From a virus: a stretch of DNA of 61,026 nt. The notes under the pieces are model-generated. The model did no database searches, had not been told where the DNA came from, and saw nothing but the letters and a program-made list of their open reading frames with translations. Location: the IMG/VR virus record IMGVR_UViG_3300048592_001388, positions 1 through 61,026 of that record. One strand, written 5' to 3'. Position numbers and translations under genes: made by a program. Below are positions 9,318 to 17,542 of the stretch, one piece after another (within the stretch, counting starts at the first letter, position 1; the number at the start of each line of letters is the position of its first letter).

Positions 9318-9623
9318 CTACTCGTGCCATGTGACGGGGACATTCTGGCGAATCGCCCATGAAAGCCATGCGTCGAAGGTGCTTCGGAATGCCGTTTTCG
9401 CTTCTGGCAAATCCTCGGCGTCACCGCTGCCATTCAGTGCGGCTCCTGGCAGATAGGGGCCGGTCACGGTCCAGAGCCAGCCATGCCTGCTGCCACTTCG
9501 GAGCGTTGCGAAGATGCGGCCGGCGGTATGGTCTGCGACCATCACGCGGAAATCATTCTCGCCGCTCCGGGCCAGATGCAGCTGCTGATCGACGAAGATG
9601 CGCGGGTCGAATCTGTGATGCAT
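9318..9623 (-). CDS. Conserved hypothetical protein, 101 aa
   Basis: No domain can be named with confidence. The protein has a beta-rich middle (DFRVMVADHTAGRIFATL, then WLWTVTGPYLPG) and a C-terminal helix (EAKTAFRSTFDAWLSWA), resembling short rhizobial hypotheticals that combine a WxWxV core with a terminal helix. It lies 19 bp downstream of the RecD-like helicase gene on the same strand and is probably cotranscribed with it. The 147-bp space to the 72-aa gene holds no clear signal. Codon use is like its neighbours, supporting a real gene. Confidence 0.55.
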   Translation of the reverse strand: MHHRFDPRIFVDQQLHLARSGENDFRVMVADHTAGRIFATLRSGSRHGWLWTVTGPYLPGAALNGSGDAEDLPEAKTAFRSTFDAWLSWAIRQNVPVTWHE

Positions 9624-9642
9624 GGCGAAGTCTTATGATTCA

Positions 9643-11859
9643 TCACGGCGCTGCCGCGGGAGAGAAAGGTGTTCTGGCGAGCCATTCCCTGAGTTTGGTC
9701 CATCGCAGGCGGCCCGAGACGTTCTTCACCGCAATCGCCACGGCCTTGGCTTGCCCGACAATGACCACCAGCTTCTTGCCGCGTGTAATGCCGGTGTAGA
9801 TCAGGTTCCGCTGCAGCATGGCATAATGCTGGGTCATGACGGGGATGACCACGGCGGAGTATTCGGATCCCTGAGACTTGTGGATAGTCGCGGCATAGGC
9901 GGGCACGAGGGTGTCGAGTTCACCGAATCCGTAGGTGACGGCGCGGCCATCGAAAGTGGCGATCAGTTCTCCGGTGTCGAGGTCGACCGCATCGATGTAG
10001 CCGACATCGCCGTTATAGACCTCCTTTTCGTAGTCGTTTTCGATCTGCATGACCTTGTCGCCGGGCGCGAATGTCCAGCCGAAGCGCTCGACCTTCTGCT
10101 CCGTGGCCGGGTTGAGCGCCGCCTGAAGCTCGATGTTGAGCGAGCGGGCGCCTACGCCGCCCCGGTTCATGGGGCAGAGCACCTGCACATCGCGGATGGG
10201 ATCGAAGCCGAAGCGGTTGGGGATGCGGTTCTTCACAAGGTCCACGATCAAGGGAACGGCTGCCTCCGGGTCTGCCGCATTGACGAAGTAGAAGTCGCTC
10301 TCGCCCTCGGGCTTTGCGAGATCAGGTATCTGACCCTTGTTGATGCGGTGCGCGGCGGTGATGATGCGGCTCTCGGCGGCCTGACGGAACACCTCCGTCA
10401 GGCGCACCACCGGGATCGCCTCCGACTGGATGATGTCGGCCAGCACCTGGCCCGGGCCCACGGAGGGTAGCTGATCGATGTCGCCGACGACGAGCAGGGC
10501 GGAGCTGTCGGGCAATGCCTTGAGGAGGGCATGCATCAGGGGCACGTCCACCATGGAGGTCTCGTCGATGACCAGCAACTCGCAGTCGAGCGGGTTCTCG
10601 GCGTTGCGCTTGAAGCCGCCACCCTTCGGATCGACTTCCAGCAGGCGATGAATGGTCTTCGCCTCGAAGCCCGTGGCTTCGGTCATGCGCTTGGCGGCGC
10701 GGCCCGTTGGCGCGCAGAGCAGGAGGTTGACGCCCTTGGCGGCAAGAATGCGCAGGATAGAATTGACGATGGTGGTCTTGCCAACCCCTGGACCGCCAGT
10801 GATGACCAGCACCTTTGCCATCAGCGCTAGACGGATGGCGTCCTTCTGGCTCGGCGCGAGGCTGAGGTCCGTCTTCTGCTCGATCCATGGCATGGCCTTG
10901 TCGGGATCGATCCAGGCCCATGGCAGCTTGCCGCTGGCAAGTGTCTGCAGCCTCTCGGCAATGGCCTGTTCTGATTTGTAGAGGCCGGCAAGAAACACGC
11001 AGCGGGTTTCTCCGACCGCATCGGCGATAACGGTGCCCTCGGCAAGCTCGAGGTCCAGCGCCGTCTGGATGAGTTCATTCGGCACATCAAGCAGTTCGAC
11101 CGCCAGCGGTGCGAGTTCTTCGACCGGCAGGCCGCAGTGACCCTGGTCCATGGCTTCCGTCAGTGCATAGGAAATCCCCGCCCTGACACGGATCATCGCC
11201 GTCTTCTCGATCCCCAACTTCATGGCGATGGCGTCGGCCGTGCGGAACCCGATGCCTCGGATGTCGCGGGCCAGCCGGTAGGGATTGTCCGTCATCACCT
11301 GGATGGCGTCGGCGCCATAGGTCTTGTAGATCCGCACCGCGCGCGCCGTGCCGACGCCATGGCTGTGCAGGAACACCATGATCTCGCGCACCGCCTTCTG
11401 TTCCGCCCAGGCGGAAACGATCCGCTGGGCACGAACCGCGCCGATGCCGTCAATCTCCCGCAGGCGCTCAGGATTGGCTTCGATGATGTCGAAGACCTGC
11501 TCACCGAAGGCCTTTACCATCTTCTTCGCATAGACCGGGCCGATGCCGCGGATCATGCCGGAGGAGAGGTATTTCTCGATACCCTCCGCCGTGGTGGGCG
11601 GCGTGGTCTTGAGAAACCGCGCCTTGAACTGCAGCCCATGCGTCCGGTCGTTGAACCACTCTCCCGTTGCGGTGATCCATTCCCCCGCCGAAATCGCAGC
11701 GGAATGTCCCACCACCGTCACAAGATCACGCTGCCCGCGCGCCTTGACGCGCAGCACGCAGAAGCCGCTCTCTTCGTTGTGGAACGTCACGCGCTCCACA
11801 ATGCCCGCGAGCACATCCTGCGGTGCCTGCTGGGCCTGTGCGGTGGCGTTTCGGCTCAT
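9643..11859 (-). CDS. RecD2-like ATP-dependent 5'-3' DNA helicase
   Basis: This 738-aa SF1B helicase starts at the ATG (MSRNATAQ) that overlaps the stop of the thermonuclease gene (ATGA). An N-terminal OB-like region (about 15-80) is followed by tandem helix-hairpin-helix motifs (GIGPVYAKKMV, GIGAVRAQRIV). The motor carries Walker A GGPGVGKT, Walker B VIDETSM, GDIDQLPSVG, and the C-terminal UvrD-like motif AATIHKSQGSEY. That architecture is RecD2 rather than the RecBCD subunit, so it should unwind DNA without RecBC. It may serve recombination or replication fork processing of the element. Confidence 0.92.
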   Translation of the reverse strand: MSRNATAQAQQAPQDVLAGIVERVTFHNEESGFCVLRVKARGQRDLVTVVGHSAAISAGEWITATGEWFNDRTHGLQFKARFLKTTPPTTAEGIEKYLSSGMIRGIGPVYAKKMVKAFGEQVFDIIEANPERLREIDGIGAVRAQRIVSAWAEQKAVREIMVFLHSHGVGTARAVRIYKTYGADAIQVMTDNPYRLARDIRGIGFRTADAIAMKLGIEKTAMIRVRAGISYALTEAMDQGHCGLPVEELAPLAVELLDVPNELIQTALDLELAEGTVIADAVGETRCVFLAGLYKSEQAIAERLQTLASGKLPWAWIDPDKAMPWIEQKTDLSLAPSQKDAIRLALMAKVLVITGGPGVGKTTIVNSILRILAAKGVNLLLCAPTGRAAKRMTEATGFEAKTIHRLLEVDPKGGGFKRNAENPLDCELLVIDETSMVDVPLMHALLKALPDSSALLVVGDIDQLPSVGPGQVLADIIQSEAIPVVRLTEVFRQAAESRIITAAHRINKGQIPDLAKPEGESDFYFVNAADPEAAVPLIVDLVKNRIPNRFGFDPIRDVQVLCPMNRGGVGARSLNIELQAALNPATEQKVERFGWTFAPGDKVMQIENDYEKEVYNGDVGYIDAVDLDTGELIATFDGRAVTYGFGELDTLVPAYAATIHKSQGSEYSAVVIPVMTQHYAMLQRNLIYTGITRGKKLVVIVGQAKAVAIAVKNVSGRLRWTKLREWLARTPFSPAAAP

Positions 11860-12341
11860 TTGTTCCGTGCCCGCCAATCCCACGGCATCTCGAAAGTTCC
11901 CACCCATATGCCACGGCGGGCAAGGCGGGCTTCGTCTTCCTCGTCAATGTAATCGATTCCATACTTCCTAAACGCCACGGCCCAGCCCTGCGCGACCATC
12001 CAGGCATTGAGGTTGGTCTCGCCCTTGAAGCAGACGGCGATGGTGCGCTTGTAGCGGTCCCGTCCCTTTGGCTGGCACGAAACGGTGGACCGCCCGATCA
12101 TGTCGGCGAGTGCGAAGGCGGACTTCTGCCCGCAGCGATATCGATTGCCGGCGGCGTCGAGGCAAAGCTGCGAACTCTCCGGCGCGTCGATGGCATCAAG
12201 CCGGATCCGCTCGCCCCGGATCTCGATGGTGTCGCCGTCAATGACGGAGGCGGTGCCCTGAATGAGCGGCGCGGCCGAGGCTGCAGCCGCCATGAACAGA
12301 AGGCCAGCCATCAAACCGGCAGCGATCGCCATTTTCCGCAT
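11856..12341 (-). CDS. Exported thermonuclease-like (SNase) protein
   Basis: This 161-aa protein begins MRKMAIAAGLMAGLLF, a classic signal peptide ending near ASA-A at about residue 23, so the product should be periplasmic or secreted. A staphylococcal-nuclease fold follows: VIDGDTIEI near 36-44, the RLDAIDAPE segment, and RDRYKRT(I), with the Asp, Arg and Glu pattern of the active site largely in place. Cysteines suggest one or two disulfides. A GTG five codons upstream is an alternative start. Translational coupling of an exported nuclease to a cytoplasmic helicase is odd. Family is clear; biological role is unknown. Confidence 0.88.
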   Translation of the reverse strand: MRKMAIAAGLMAGLLFMAAAASAAPLIQGTASVIDGDTIEIRGERIRLDAIDAPESSQLCLDAAGNRYRCGQKSAFALADMIGRSTVSCQPKGRDRYKRTIAVCFKGETNLNAWMVAQGWAVAFRKYGIDYIDEEDEARLARRGIWVGTFEMPWDWRARNK

Positions 12342-12356
12342 CACCTGTCGTGACAC

Positions 12357-12652
12357 CCTTCATCCAACGGTGACATTGCCACCGTCTCCGCTTCCGCGAC
12401 CAAGGCAGTTTCGCACGGCATTATCCGGCTTGTCCCTGTTGCCGCACACCTGTGGAAAAATTCATCGCTCACGAATCTCAGTCGAATCATGCGGTTATCG
12501 AAGCCTCGGCGGTTCTCCGAGTGGCAGAGCGGGCCGAATCAAAATTCAGGGGATTGACTCTGTGTGTACTGTAGAACAAATAGAGAACGCAAGAGCCGCC
12601 CCGTGCGGCATGGTGAACAGCCACATCGGCGTTACATATGGGGGAGCAATCG
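12357..12652. other. Divergent promoter region with SOS box
   Basis: About 296 bases separate the nuclease-helicase operon (minus) from the ATPase-kinase-regulator operon (plus). The only signals recognised are the LexA-type box and the overlapping -35 element listed separately, plus the GGGGGAG ribosome site at 12640-12646. No small gene is convincing here. Confidence 0.5.
12554..12588 (+). promoter_or_regulatory. LexA (SOS) box overlapping a promoter
   Basis: GAAC at 12574-12577 and GAAC at 12585-12588, seven bases apart, form on the opposite strand the GTTC-N7-GTTC direct repeat that is the known alphaproteobacterial LexA operator. A -35-like TTGACT at 12554-12559 places the box over the -10 region, where LexA would block transcription. 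The downstream start codon is at 12653. DNA damage should therefore derepress the ATPase-kinase-regulator operon. The site is seen directly; binding is inferred. Confidence 0.7.
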
Positions 12653-14584
12653 ATGGACAAGTCGCCCGTGCGTGTTCCTGCGGCGCGCAAGCGCAAGGAT
12701 GGCAGCCATCACCCGCACCACCGCATCCTAAGCATCGAGGTGGCGGGAGGCTTTCTCGACGGTACGCGGCTCGAATTCAGCGACGGCCTCAACTGCATCA
12801 TTGGCGGCCGCGGGACGGGCAAGACGACGGTCCTCGAGTTCATCCGCTACATTCTCGGCATGATGCCGGACGTGAACGACAACCGGCCCCGCGCCAAGGC
12901 CATCGAGGGCCATGTGCGCGGCAATCTCGGCAGCGGGACCATCTATCTCGAGGTCGAGACCAAGCATGGGACGCGCTACCGGGCGGAGCGGCCGTGGGGA
13001 GACGACGTGCAGGTGCTCGATCGTGACGGTGAGCCGGTGCCTGTGTCCCTCGATCGCGATCTCGTGTTCAAGGCCGACATCTACAGCCAGAACGAGATCG
13101 AGGAGATCGCCACCACGCCGCGCTTCCAGCTTTCGCTGATCGACCGCTTCGCCGAGGAGGAAATCCGCGAGGTCGAAACAGAAATCGCGCGGGCGAAGCG
13201 CCAGGTCCAGGACAGTGCGGCGGAACTGCGCATGATCGAAGGCCGTATCCGCGAGGCTGAGGAGGTGGTCCCGGAAATCGATGTCGTCGGCAAACGGTTG
13301 CAGGAACTGCAGGTTGCCGACGGCGCCGATGCCGGGCTGATCAATGCAGCTCATTCGCACAAGGCGCTGCGGGGCCGCGAATCCGCAGCGCTTGGCGACC
13401 TTCGCCTCGCGATCAACGACGCCAGGGCCACTATGCGCCGCCAGGGCGAGTATGTCGCAGAAGCATGCTCCGCTCCCCTCATCGCCGATTTTCGGGAGGG
13501 CCCCAACGCGGCTCTGTTCGAGGAGGTCGAAAGCCTGATGGCCTCCTTCGTCGACACATACCGCGCAGAGGCGAAGCGGCTGGAGAACGCGGGACAGACC
13601 GTGCTGGAGCAACTCAGCGCCCTTTCCGAACAATTGGCCAGTGACCATGCGCGGCAGGAACAGGACTACCGCGAGCTCGTGGCGCAATCGGACGTCGAAC
13701 GCCAGCATGCCGCCGAGCGCGCCAGCCTGCAAAAGCGCCACCTGTTCCTGACGCGCGCACAGCATGATCTTGCCGGCCTTCGCCAGAAGCACAAAGCCAT
13801 GGAAGCCCGTCACCGCAAGCTGATGGGGGAATTCTCCGGCTTCCGCGACAAGCGCTTCGCACTGCGCAAGGAGGTCGCCGACCGCCTGTCACAGGACCTT
13901 TCACCCATGGTCCGGGTGACGGTGCGCCAGGCGGGCGACCGCAGCAGCTACGAAACCGTCCTCAAGGAGATGCTGAAGGGATGCGGGCTGCAATACATGC
14001 GCCCCGTGATGCGGATCGTGGAAACCGTGTCGCCCGAGGAGCTGTCGCGCCTCGTCCGCAAGGGTGACGCGGCACGCCTTGCGGAGGATGCCGGCATCGG
14101 CGAGGAGCAGGCCGGCCGGATCCTGTCCCACCTCAAGGCGTCCGATCAGCTTTCGGGTGTCGAGACCGTCGATCTCGAGGATGAACCTCTGATCGAACTA
14201 AAGGACGGCACCGACTATAAGAACTCGGCCGGGCTCTCGACGGGTCAGCGCTGTACCGTTATCCTGCCCATCCTTCTGCTGCAGAGCGAAAGGCCGCTGC
14301 TGATCGACCAGCCTGAGGACAATCTCGACAACGCCTTCGTCTATGACACCATCGTCCGCAATCTCCAGGAGGCGAAGGGCGGCCGGCAGCTGATCTTCGC
14401 CACGCACAATCCGAACATCCCGGTGCTGGGCGAAGCCGACAGAGTGTTCGTCTTCTCCTCTGACGGGCGCAGGGGCCGCGTGACGCATACTGGCCGCGTC
14501 GATGATGTGAAGGATCAGGTCGAGCATCTCCTCGAGGGTGGCAAGGAAGCCTTCGTGCTTCGCATGCAGCGCTATGGTCACTGA
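12653..14584 (+). CDS. SMC/RecF-like AAA family ATPase
   Basis: This 643-aa protein has an ABC-type split ATPase: Walker A GGRGTGKT at 51-58 near the N-terminus, and an LSTGQR signature plus Walker B PLLIDQPEDNLD close to the C-terminus. Between them lies a mostly helical arm of about 300 residues rich in Glu, Arg and Gln, consistent with a coiled coil. The start is chosen by the GGGGGAG site six bases upstream; an ATG five codons earlier lacks one. The protein is shorter than SMC but like RecF/RecN-type DNA-end sensors and the ATPases of several defence systems. It is first in an operon with a kinase-like protein and a response regulator, behind a LexA box. Its exact role is unknown. Confidence 0.85.
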   Translation: MDKSPVRVPAARKRKDGSHHPHHRILSIEVAGGFLDGTRLEFSDGLNCIIGGRGTGKTTVLEFIRYILGMMPDVNDNRPRAKAIEGHVRGNLGSGTIYLEVETKHGTRYRAERPWGDDVQVLDRDGEPVPVSLDRDLVFKADIYSQNEIEEIATTPRFQLSLIDRFAEEEIREVETEIARAKRQVQDSAAELRMIEGRIREAEEVVPEIDVVGKRLQELQVADGADAGLINAAHSHKALRGRESAALGDLRLAINDARATMRRQGEYVAEACSAPLIADFREGPNAALFEEVESLMASFVDTYRAEAKRLENAGQTVLEQLSALSEQLASDHARQEQDYRELVAQSDVERQHAAERASLQKRHLFLTRAQHDLAGLRQKHKAMEARHRKLMGEFSGFRDKRFALRKEVADRLSQDLSPMVRVTVRQAGDRSSYETVLKEMLKGCGLQYMRPVMRIVETVSPEELSRLVRKGDAARLAEDAGIGEEQAGRILSHLKASDQLSGVETVDLEDEPLIELKDGTDYKNSAGLSTGQRCTVILPILLLQSERPLLIDQPEDNLDNAFVYDTIVRNLQEAKGGRQLIFATHNPNIPVLGEADRVFVFSSDGRRGRVTHTGRVDDVKDQVEHLLEGGKEAFVLRMQRYGH

Positions 14585-14593
14585 GGTTCGGGC

Positions 14594-15712
14594 ATGGATA
14601 GCCTGGCGCTTCTGCCCGCCGCCGTCGAAGGCGGGGATTGGCAAGACATCCGAGAACTGGTCGAGCGCACCGGGGAAGGCCTTCGCCTGTCCTCCGTGTC
14701 GTCCTCACGCATCCCTGAACTTGCACAGCTGTTCCTGCGCCTGTCGCGCCACGAGAACTGGCAGGTCCGCAAGGCGGTCGCGCACGCAGCGCTGTACCTC
14801 CGTCACGACCTGTTTCACGGCATCATCGCCAATCTGATCGACGACGACAATCTCTGGGTCCGTGACATCGCCCGAAAGACGCTGGTCCGGCGCAGCGAAC
14901 TGTCGCGCGCTGAGGTCAGGGCGCAGGATCCCTTCGATGCCGACGCCGCCCTGCTGGACGAGATCGAGAACCGCTATGGCGTGAAGGCGAGGAGGAGCGT
15001 GGTGGCCGCCGCCAGCAAGCTTCATCACCGTTTCGTCAAGGAAGTCTATCACGAGATCATCCGGATCCTGTCCCCGCTCGATACTTGCCTCGTCAACCTG
15101 GAACGGGATCTGTCCGGCAAGCCGGGGCTGGAGCACGCGGCGGACCGCATCCGGCGCGGCCATCATCATGTCGGCCTGATCACCGAGGTCCTCGAGAATC
15201 TGCGGGAGTTCACCGACGGCAAGCCCGCCGAGACGACCCGGGAGTGTCTGTCCTCGATCCTGAAGGAGGCCGTTTCGCTCGCGCAGCAAGGCGCTGCGGT
15301 ACCGCAGCCGACTCTGATGTTCAGCTTGCTGCTGCCAGAGAGCCTGTTCATCTCGGGTCATCGCTCGCGGCTGCTGCAGGCCTTCATCAACATCATCACC
15401 AATGCCATGGAGGCCTGCGAGGCTTCCGACCGGCAGGGGCGCATTGCCGTGAGCATCGAGCGCCAGTCGGAAGACTTCGCGAGGGTGCTGATCACCGATA
15501 ATGGCTGCGGGATGAGCCGTGACGCCGTGCGCGACTGCGTCGACCTGTTCAGCTCCGGCAAGGTTAGTGGCATGGGCTTCGGTCTTCCCATCTCCCGGAA
15601 AGTCATCGAGCAGGACCACAGCGGAATCCTCGCCCTCGAGAGCAGTCCGGGCGAGGGCACTACCGTCACGGTTCTCTTGCCCATCGAGCGTCTGGAGATG
15701 GAAGCGTCATGA
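14594..15712 (+). CDS. Soluble HEAT-repeat GHKL ATPase / histidine-kinase-like protein
   Basis: This 372-aa protein has no membrane segment. Residues 1-105 read as HEAT-like helical pairs (HENWQVRKAVAHAA; DDNLWVRDIARKTL). A dimerisation-like segment has His153 in YHEIIRILSPL, resembling a HisKA H-box. The ATP-binding half has the N box around Asn270, DNGCGM at 302-307, a DLFSSGK F-like box and GMGFGL at 326-331. It lies 9 bp after the ATPase gene and overlaps the response regulator start (ATGA), so the three are probably made together. Sensor HEAT repeats in place of a PAS or membrane domain suggest that it reads a protein or DNA-bound partner, perhaps the ATPase. Kinase activity is inferred. 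Confidence 0.82.
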   Translation: MDSLALLPAAVEGGDWQDIRELVERTGEGLRLSSVSSSRIPELAQLFLRLSRHENWQVRKAVAHAALYLRHDLFHGIIANLIDDDNLWVRDIARKTLVRRSELSRAEVRAQDPFDADAALLDEIENRYGVKARRSVVAAASKLHHRFVKEVYHEIIRILSPLDTCLVNLERDLSGKPGLEHAADRIRRGHHHVGLITEVLENLREFTDGKPAETTRECLSSILKEAVSLAQQGAAVPQPTLMFSLLLPESLFISGHRSRLLQAFINIITNAMEACEASDRQGRIAVSIERQSEDFARVLITDNGCGMSRDAVRDCVDLFSSGKVSGMGFGLPISRKVIEQDHSGILALESSPGEGTTVTVLLPIERLEMEAS

Positions 15713-16464
15713 GTAATCACAGAGCCCTCATCGTGGAAGACGAGCGGGACATGGCCGCTGAGATTGGCGATCTCCTGGGATCGATGGGGTACGACCATGT
15801 CGCAATTGATAATCTCGCCGATGGCCGACGCCTGCTCGATGGAGGTGAGTTCTGCTTCATTCTCCTCGATCTGCAGATCAAGGCCGAGAAGTTTTCGATC
15901 CGTCCGCGCGTCGAAGCTGGCATGACATTCCTGAGGGAGTTGCGCCAGAAACATCCGCGCCGCGGTGACAACGACATGCACCTTTTGCCCGTCATCGTTG
16001 TGAGCGGCCATGCCAAGGAGCACGAGGACATCGTGCGCGCATTCCAGGCGGGTGCAAACGACTTCGTGAGAAAGCCACTCGGGCAGTTCGGGCAAGACCT
16101 TTCCGCCAAGATCGAGGCGTGTCTGGATCGTTCCGGACGTCACAGCCATGCCGCGTGCTGTGCCAATGCTGATGATGTCCGGCCGGAATGTGTGGTGGAG
16201 AACATTACACACTCTTCCGATTATCGCGAAGTGTGGTTCAGGGGTGAGCTCTTCATGTTCGGCGAACTGCAGGCCAGGGTCATCCGCTATCTCCACGAGG
16301 CATGGAAGTCGGGCAGTCCATGGGTCTCTGGGAAAGCCATCCTGCGCCGCGTCGGGTCCGGGGACTCCGCAGCAAAGCTCGCCAATCTCTTCCGTCGCCA
16401 TCCGGCCTGGCAGAAGCTTCTGCTTTCCGATGGACGCGGGGGGTATCGGCTCGCGGACGGATGA
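15709..16464 (+). CDS. Response regulator with C-terminal winged-helix-like domain
   Basis: This 251-aa protein has a receiver domain over residues 1-150: acidic pair Glu10/Asp11, phospho-acceptor Asp54 in LLDLQ, VVSGH, and Lys in VRKPLG. An insertion of about 25 residues after Asp54 makes the receiver longer than usual. The linker carries three cysteines (CCANAD... C). The C-terminal 80 residues (YREVWFRGELFMF... KAILRRVGS... YRLADG) look like a divergent OmpR-type winged helix, probably DNA binding. It is coupled to the kinase-like gene by an ATGA overlap. No target promoter can be assigned; the palindrome and 11-bp repeats just downstream are candidates. Confidence 0.85.
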   Translation: MSNHRALIVEDERDMAAEIGDLLGSMGYDHVAIDNLADGRRLLDGGEFCFILLDLQIKAEKFSIRPRVEAGMTFLRELRQKHPRRGDNDMHLLPVIVVSGHAKEHEDIVRAFQAGANDFVRKPLGQFGQDLSAKIEACLDRSGRHSHAACCANADDVRPECVVENITHSSDYREVWFRGELFMFGELQARVIRYLHEAWKSGSPWVSGKAILRRVGSGDSAAKLANLFRRHPAWQKLLLSDGRGGYRLADG

Positions 16465-16598
16465 CCGGAGCACTGCATCTCTGAAATTCGTTGTTGCGAC
16501 GTTGCGAATCGGCAGGCTGAGCGGCCTGCCGATCGCTTCATCGTGCTCGGGTTCCACATGGAGATCAGCGCGCTCTGCAAGCTGACGTGAAACTCTAG

Positions 16599-16610
16599 CG
16601 CAATATTGCG
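16599..16610. promoter_or_regulatory. 12-bp perfect palindrome CGCAATATTGCG
   Basis: This exact palindrome lies 8 bp before the tandem 11-bp repeats and 135 bp before the AlpA-like gene, in otherwise non-coding DNA. It is AT-centred and typical in form of an operator for a dimeric repressor. Candidates for binding are the adjacent response regulator or the AlpA-like protein. No experimental match is known to me. Confidence 0.45.
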
Positions 16611-16617
16611 TAAATAC

Positions 16618-16683
16618 ATCCGCCGCCCATCCGCCGGCGATCCGCCGGTGAGCCGCCGCCGATCCGCCGCCCATCCCGCCGAC
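16618..16683. repeat. Six tandem 11-bp repeats (iteron-like)
   Basis: Six consecutive 11-base units follow the pattern ATCCGCCGNNN: units begin at 16618, 16629, 16640, 16651, 16662 and 16673. Units 1 and 5 are identical, unit 4 begins AGCC and unit 6 has an extra C. The period equals about one helical turn, so bound proteins would sit on one face of the DNA. They lie in the leader of the phage early region, upstream of the AlpA-like gene. Possible roles are iterons of an origin, excisionase sites or an operator array. Confidence 0.75.
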
Positions 16684-16744
16684 AGCACCGATGCGAGCTG
16701 CCATCATCGCCCCATGCTTCGGACGTGAAGCCAAGGAGAAAGCG

Positions 16745-17008
16745 ATGACGACGACCCACCTTTCCCAAACCGACCTCGCCAATCGCTGGCGCATGTCGCC
16801 GAGGACGCTCGAACGCTGGCGCTTCACCGGCGAGGGACCGCAGTTCATCAAGCTCGGCGGACGTGTCGTGTATCGCCTCGAGGACATCGAGGCTTTCGAA
16901 ATCCGCCAGATCCGGCAGTTTACCCCCGGCATTACGCGCGGCGCTCCTGAACCTGGCATACCTATGAAGAGCTTCGGCAACCGCGCTGCCGCAGGGCAGG
17001 GCAAGTGA
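16745..17008 (+). CDS. AlpA/MerR-type helix-turn-helix protein
   Basis: This 87-aa protein starts after an AAGGAGA ribosome site. Residues 5-50 (LSQTDLANRWRMSPRTLERWR ... IKLGGRVVYRLEDIEAFE) form the winged HTH shared by AlpA, phage excisionases and terminase small subunits. The C-terminal tail is basic. It is the first gene of the early phage cluster, directly behind the 11-bp repeats, and overlaps the next gene by GTGA. It may act as excisionase (directionality factor) or as regulator of the early operon; sequence cannot decide. Confidence 0.8.
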   Translation: MTTTHLSQTDLANRWRMSPRTLERWRFTGEGPQFIKLGGRVVYRLEDIEAFEIRQIRQFTPGITRGAPEPGIPMKSFGNRAAAGQGK

Positions 17009-17451
17009 GATCCGCCATGCTCAATATTGCCAGCGATATGCCCCACTTCGTTAAAAGCCGTTCCCTGACGCCGAAGGAGGTCATGAATGACGTTGACCTT
17101 TGCGTCTGGGTGGCGGACGCAAAGCCCGGTGACCGGATCGTCTACTACACGGGCCATCTCAGTCGTGACCGCCTTCCGCACAACGATGGCTATTCCGAGC
17201 CCGTGCGCCGCAGGATCGGCGAGCTCGGCAATGCAGCTTGGATGCTGGGCGAGGAGAACTGGGTGCATCTGGTGCAGCGCCGCGTCTCCTACGGATGCTG
17301 GGATTACATCGCTGTCCGCAAGGCCGAAGCGCCGAAGCTGAAGCCGGTCTACCGCATCATCCAGTTGCTCGCCGCAAAAGGCGGGAAGGAGAAGAGGGGA
17401 TTGGCCAATGAGCCCGCCGCAACGGTGAACGCTACCGGGCCGCCGGCCTGA
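17005..17451 (+). CDS. Phage early protein of unknown function, 148 aa
   Basis: A GTG start overlaps the stop of the HTH gene; an ATG four codons in (17017) is an alternative. The body is compact and mixed (LCVWVADAKPGDRIVYYTGHL; MLGEENWVHLVQRRVSYGCWDYIAVRK) with an Ala/Lys-rich C-terminal tail. The VADAKPGDRIVYYTGHL region recalls small phage proteins of replication modules, but I cannot name a family. Overlap and position support an early phage gene. Confidence 0.65.
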   Translation: MRSAMLNIASDMPHFVKSRSLTPKEVMNDVDLCVWVADAKPGDRIVYYTGHLSRDRLPHNDGYSEPVRRRIGELGNAAWMLGEENWVHLVQRRVSYGCWDYIAVRKAEAPKLKPVYRIIQLLAAKGGKEKRGLANEPAATVNATGPPA

Positions 17452-17542
17452 TGCATCGCGCCTAGCCTCTCCGAACATCCATTCGCTGATCAACTTCAAC
17501 GGCCGGACAAGTGCTCCGCGCCGCACAGGAAGGAATTGCCTG

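Noticed and set aside
11860-11907. Sixteen-codon upstream extension of the RecD2-like helicase
   Set aside because: The downstream ATG overlaps the preceding stop as ATGA and begins closer to the expected N-terminus.
16618-16683. CRISPR array
   Set aside because: Units are 11 bases with no spacers and no cas genes are present; treated as tandem repeats.
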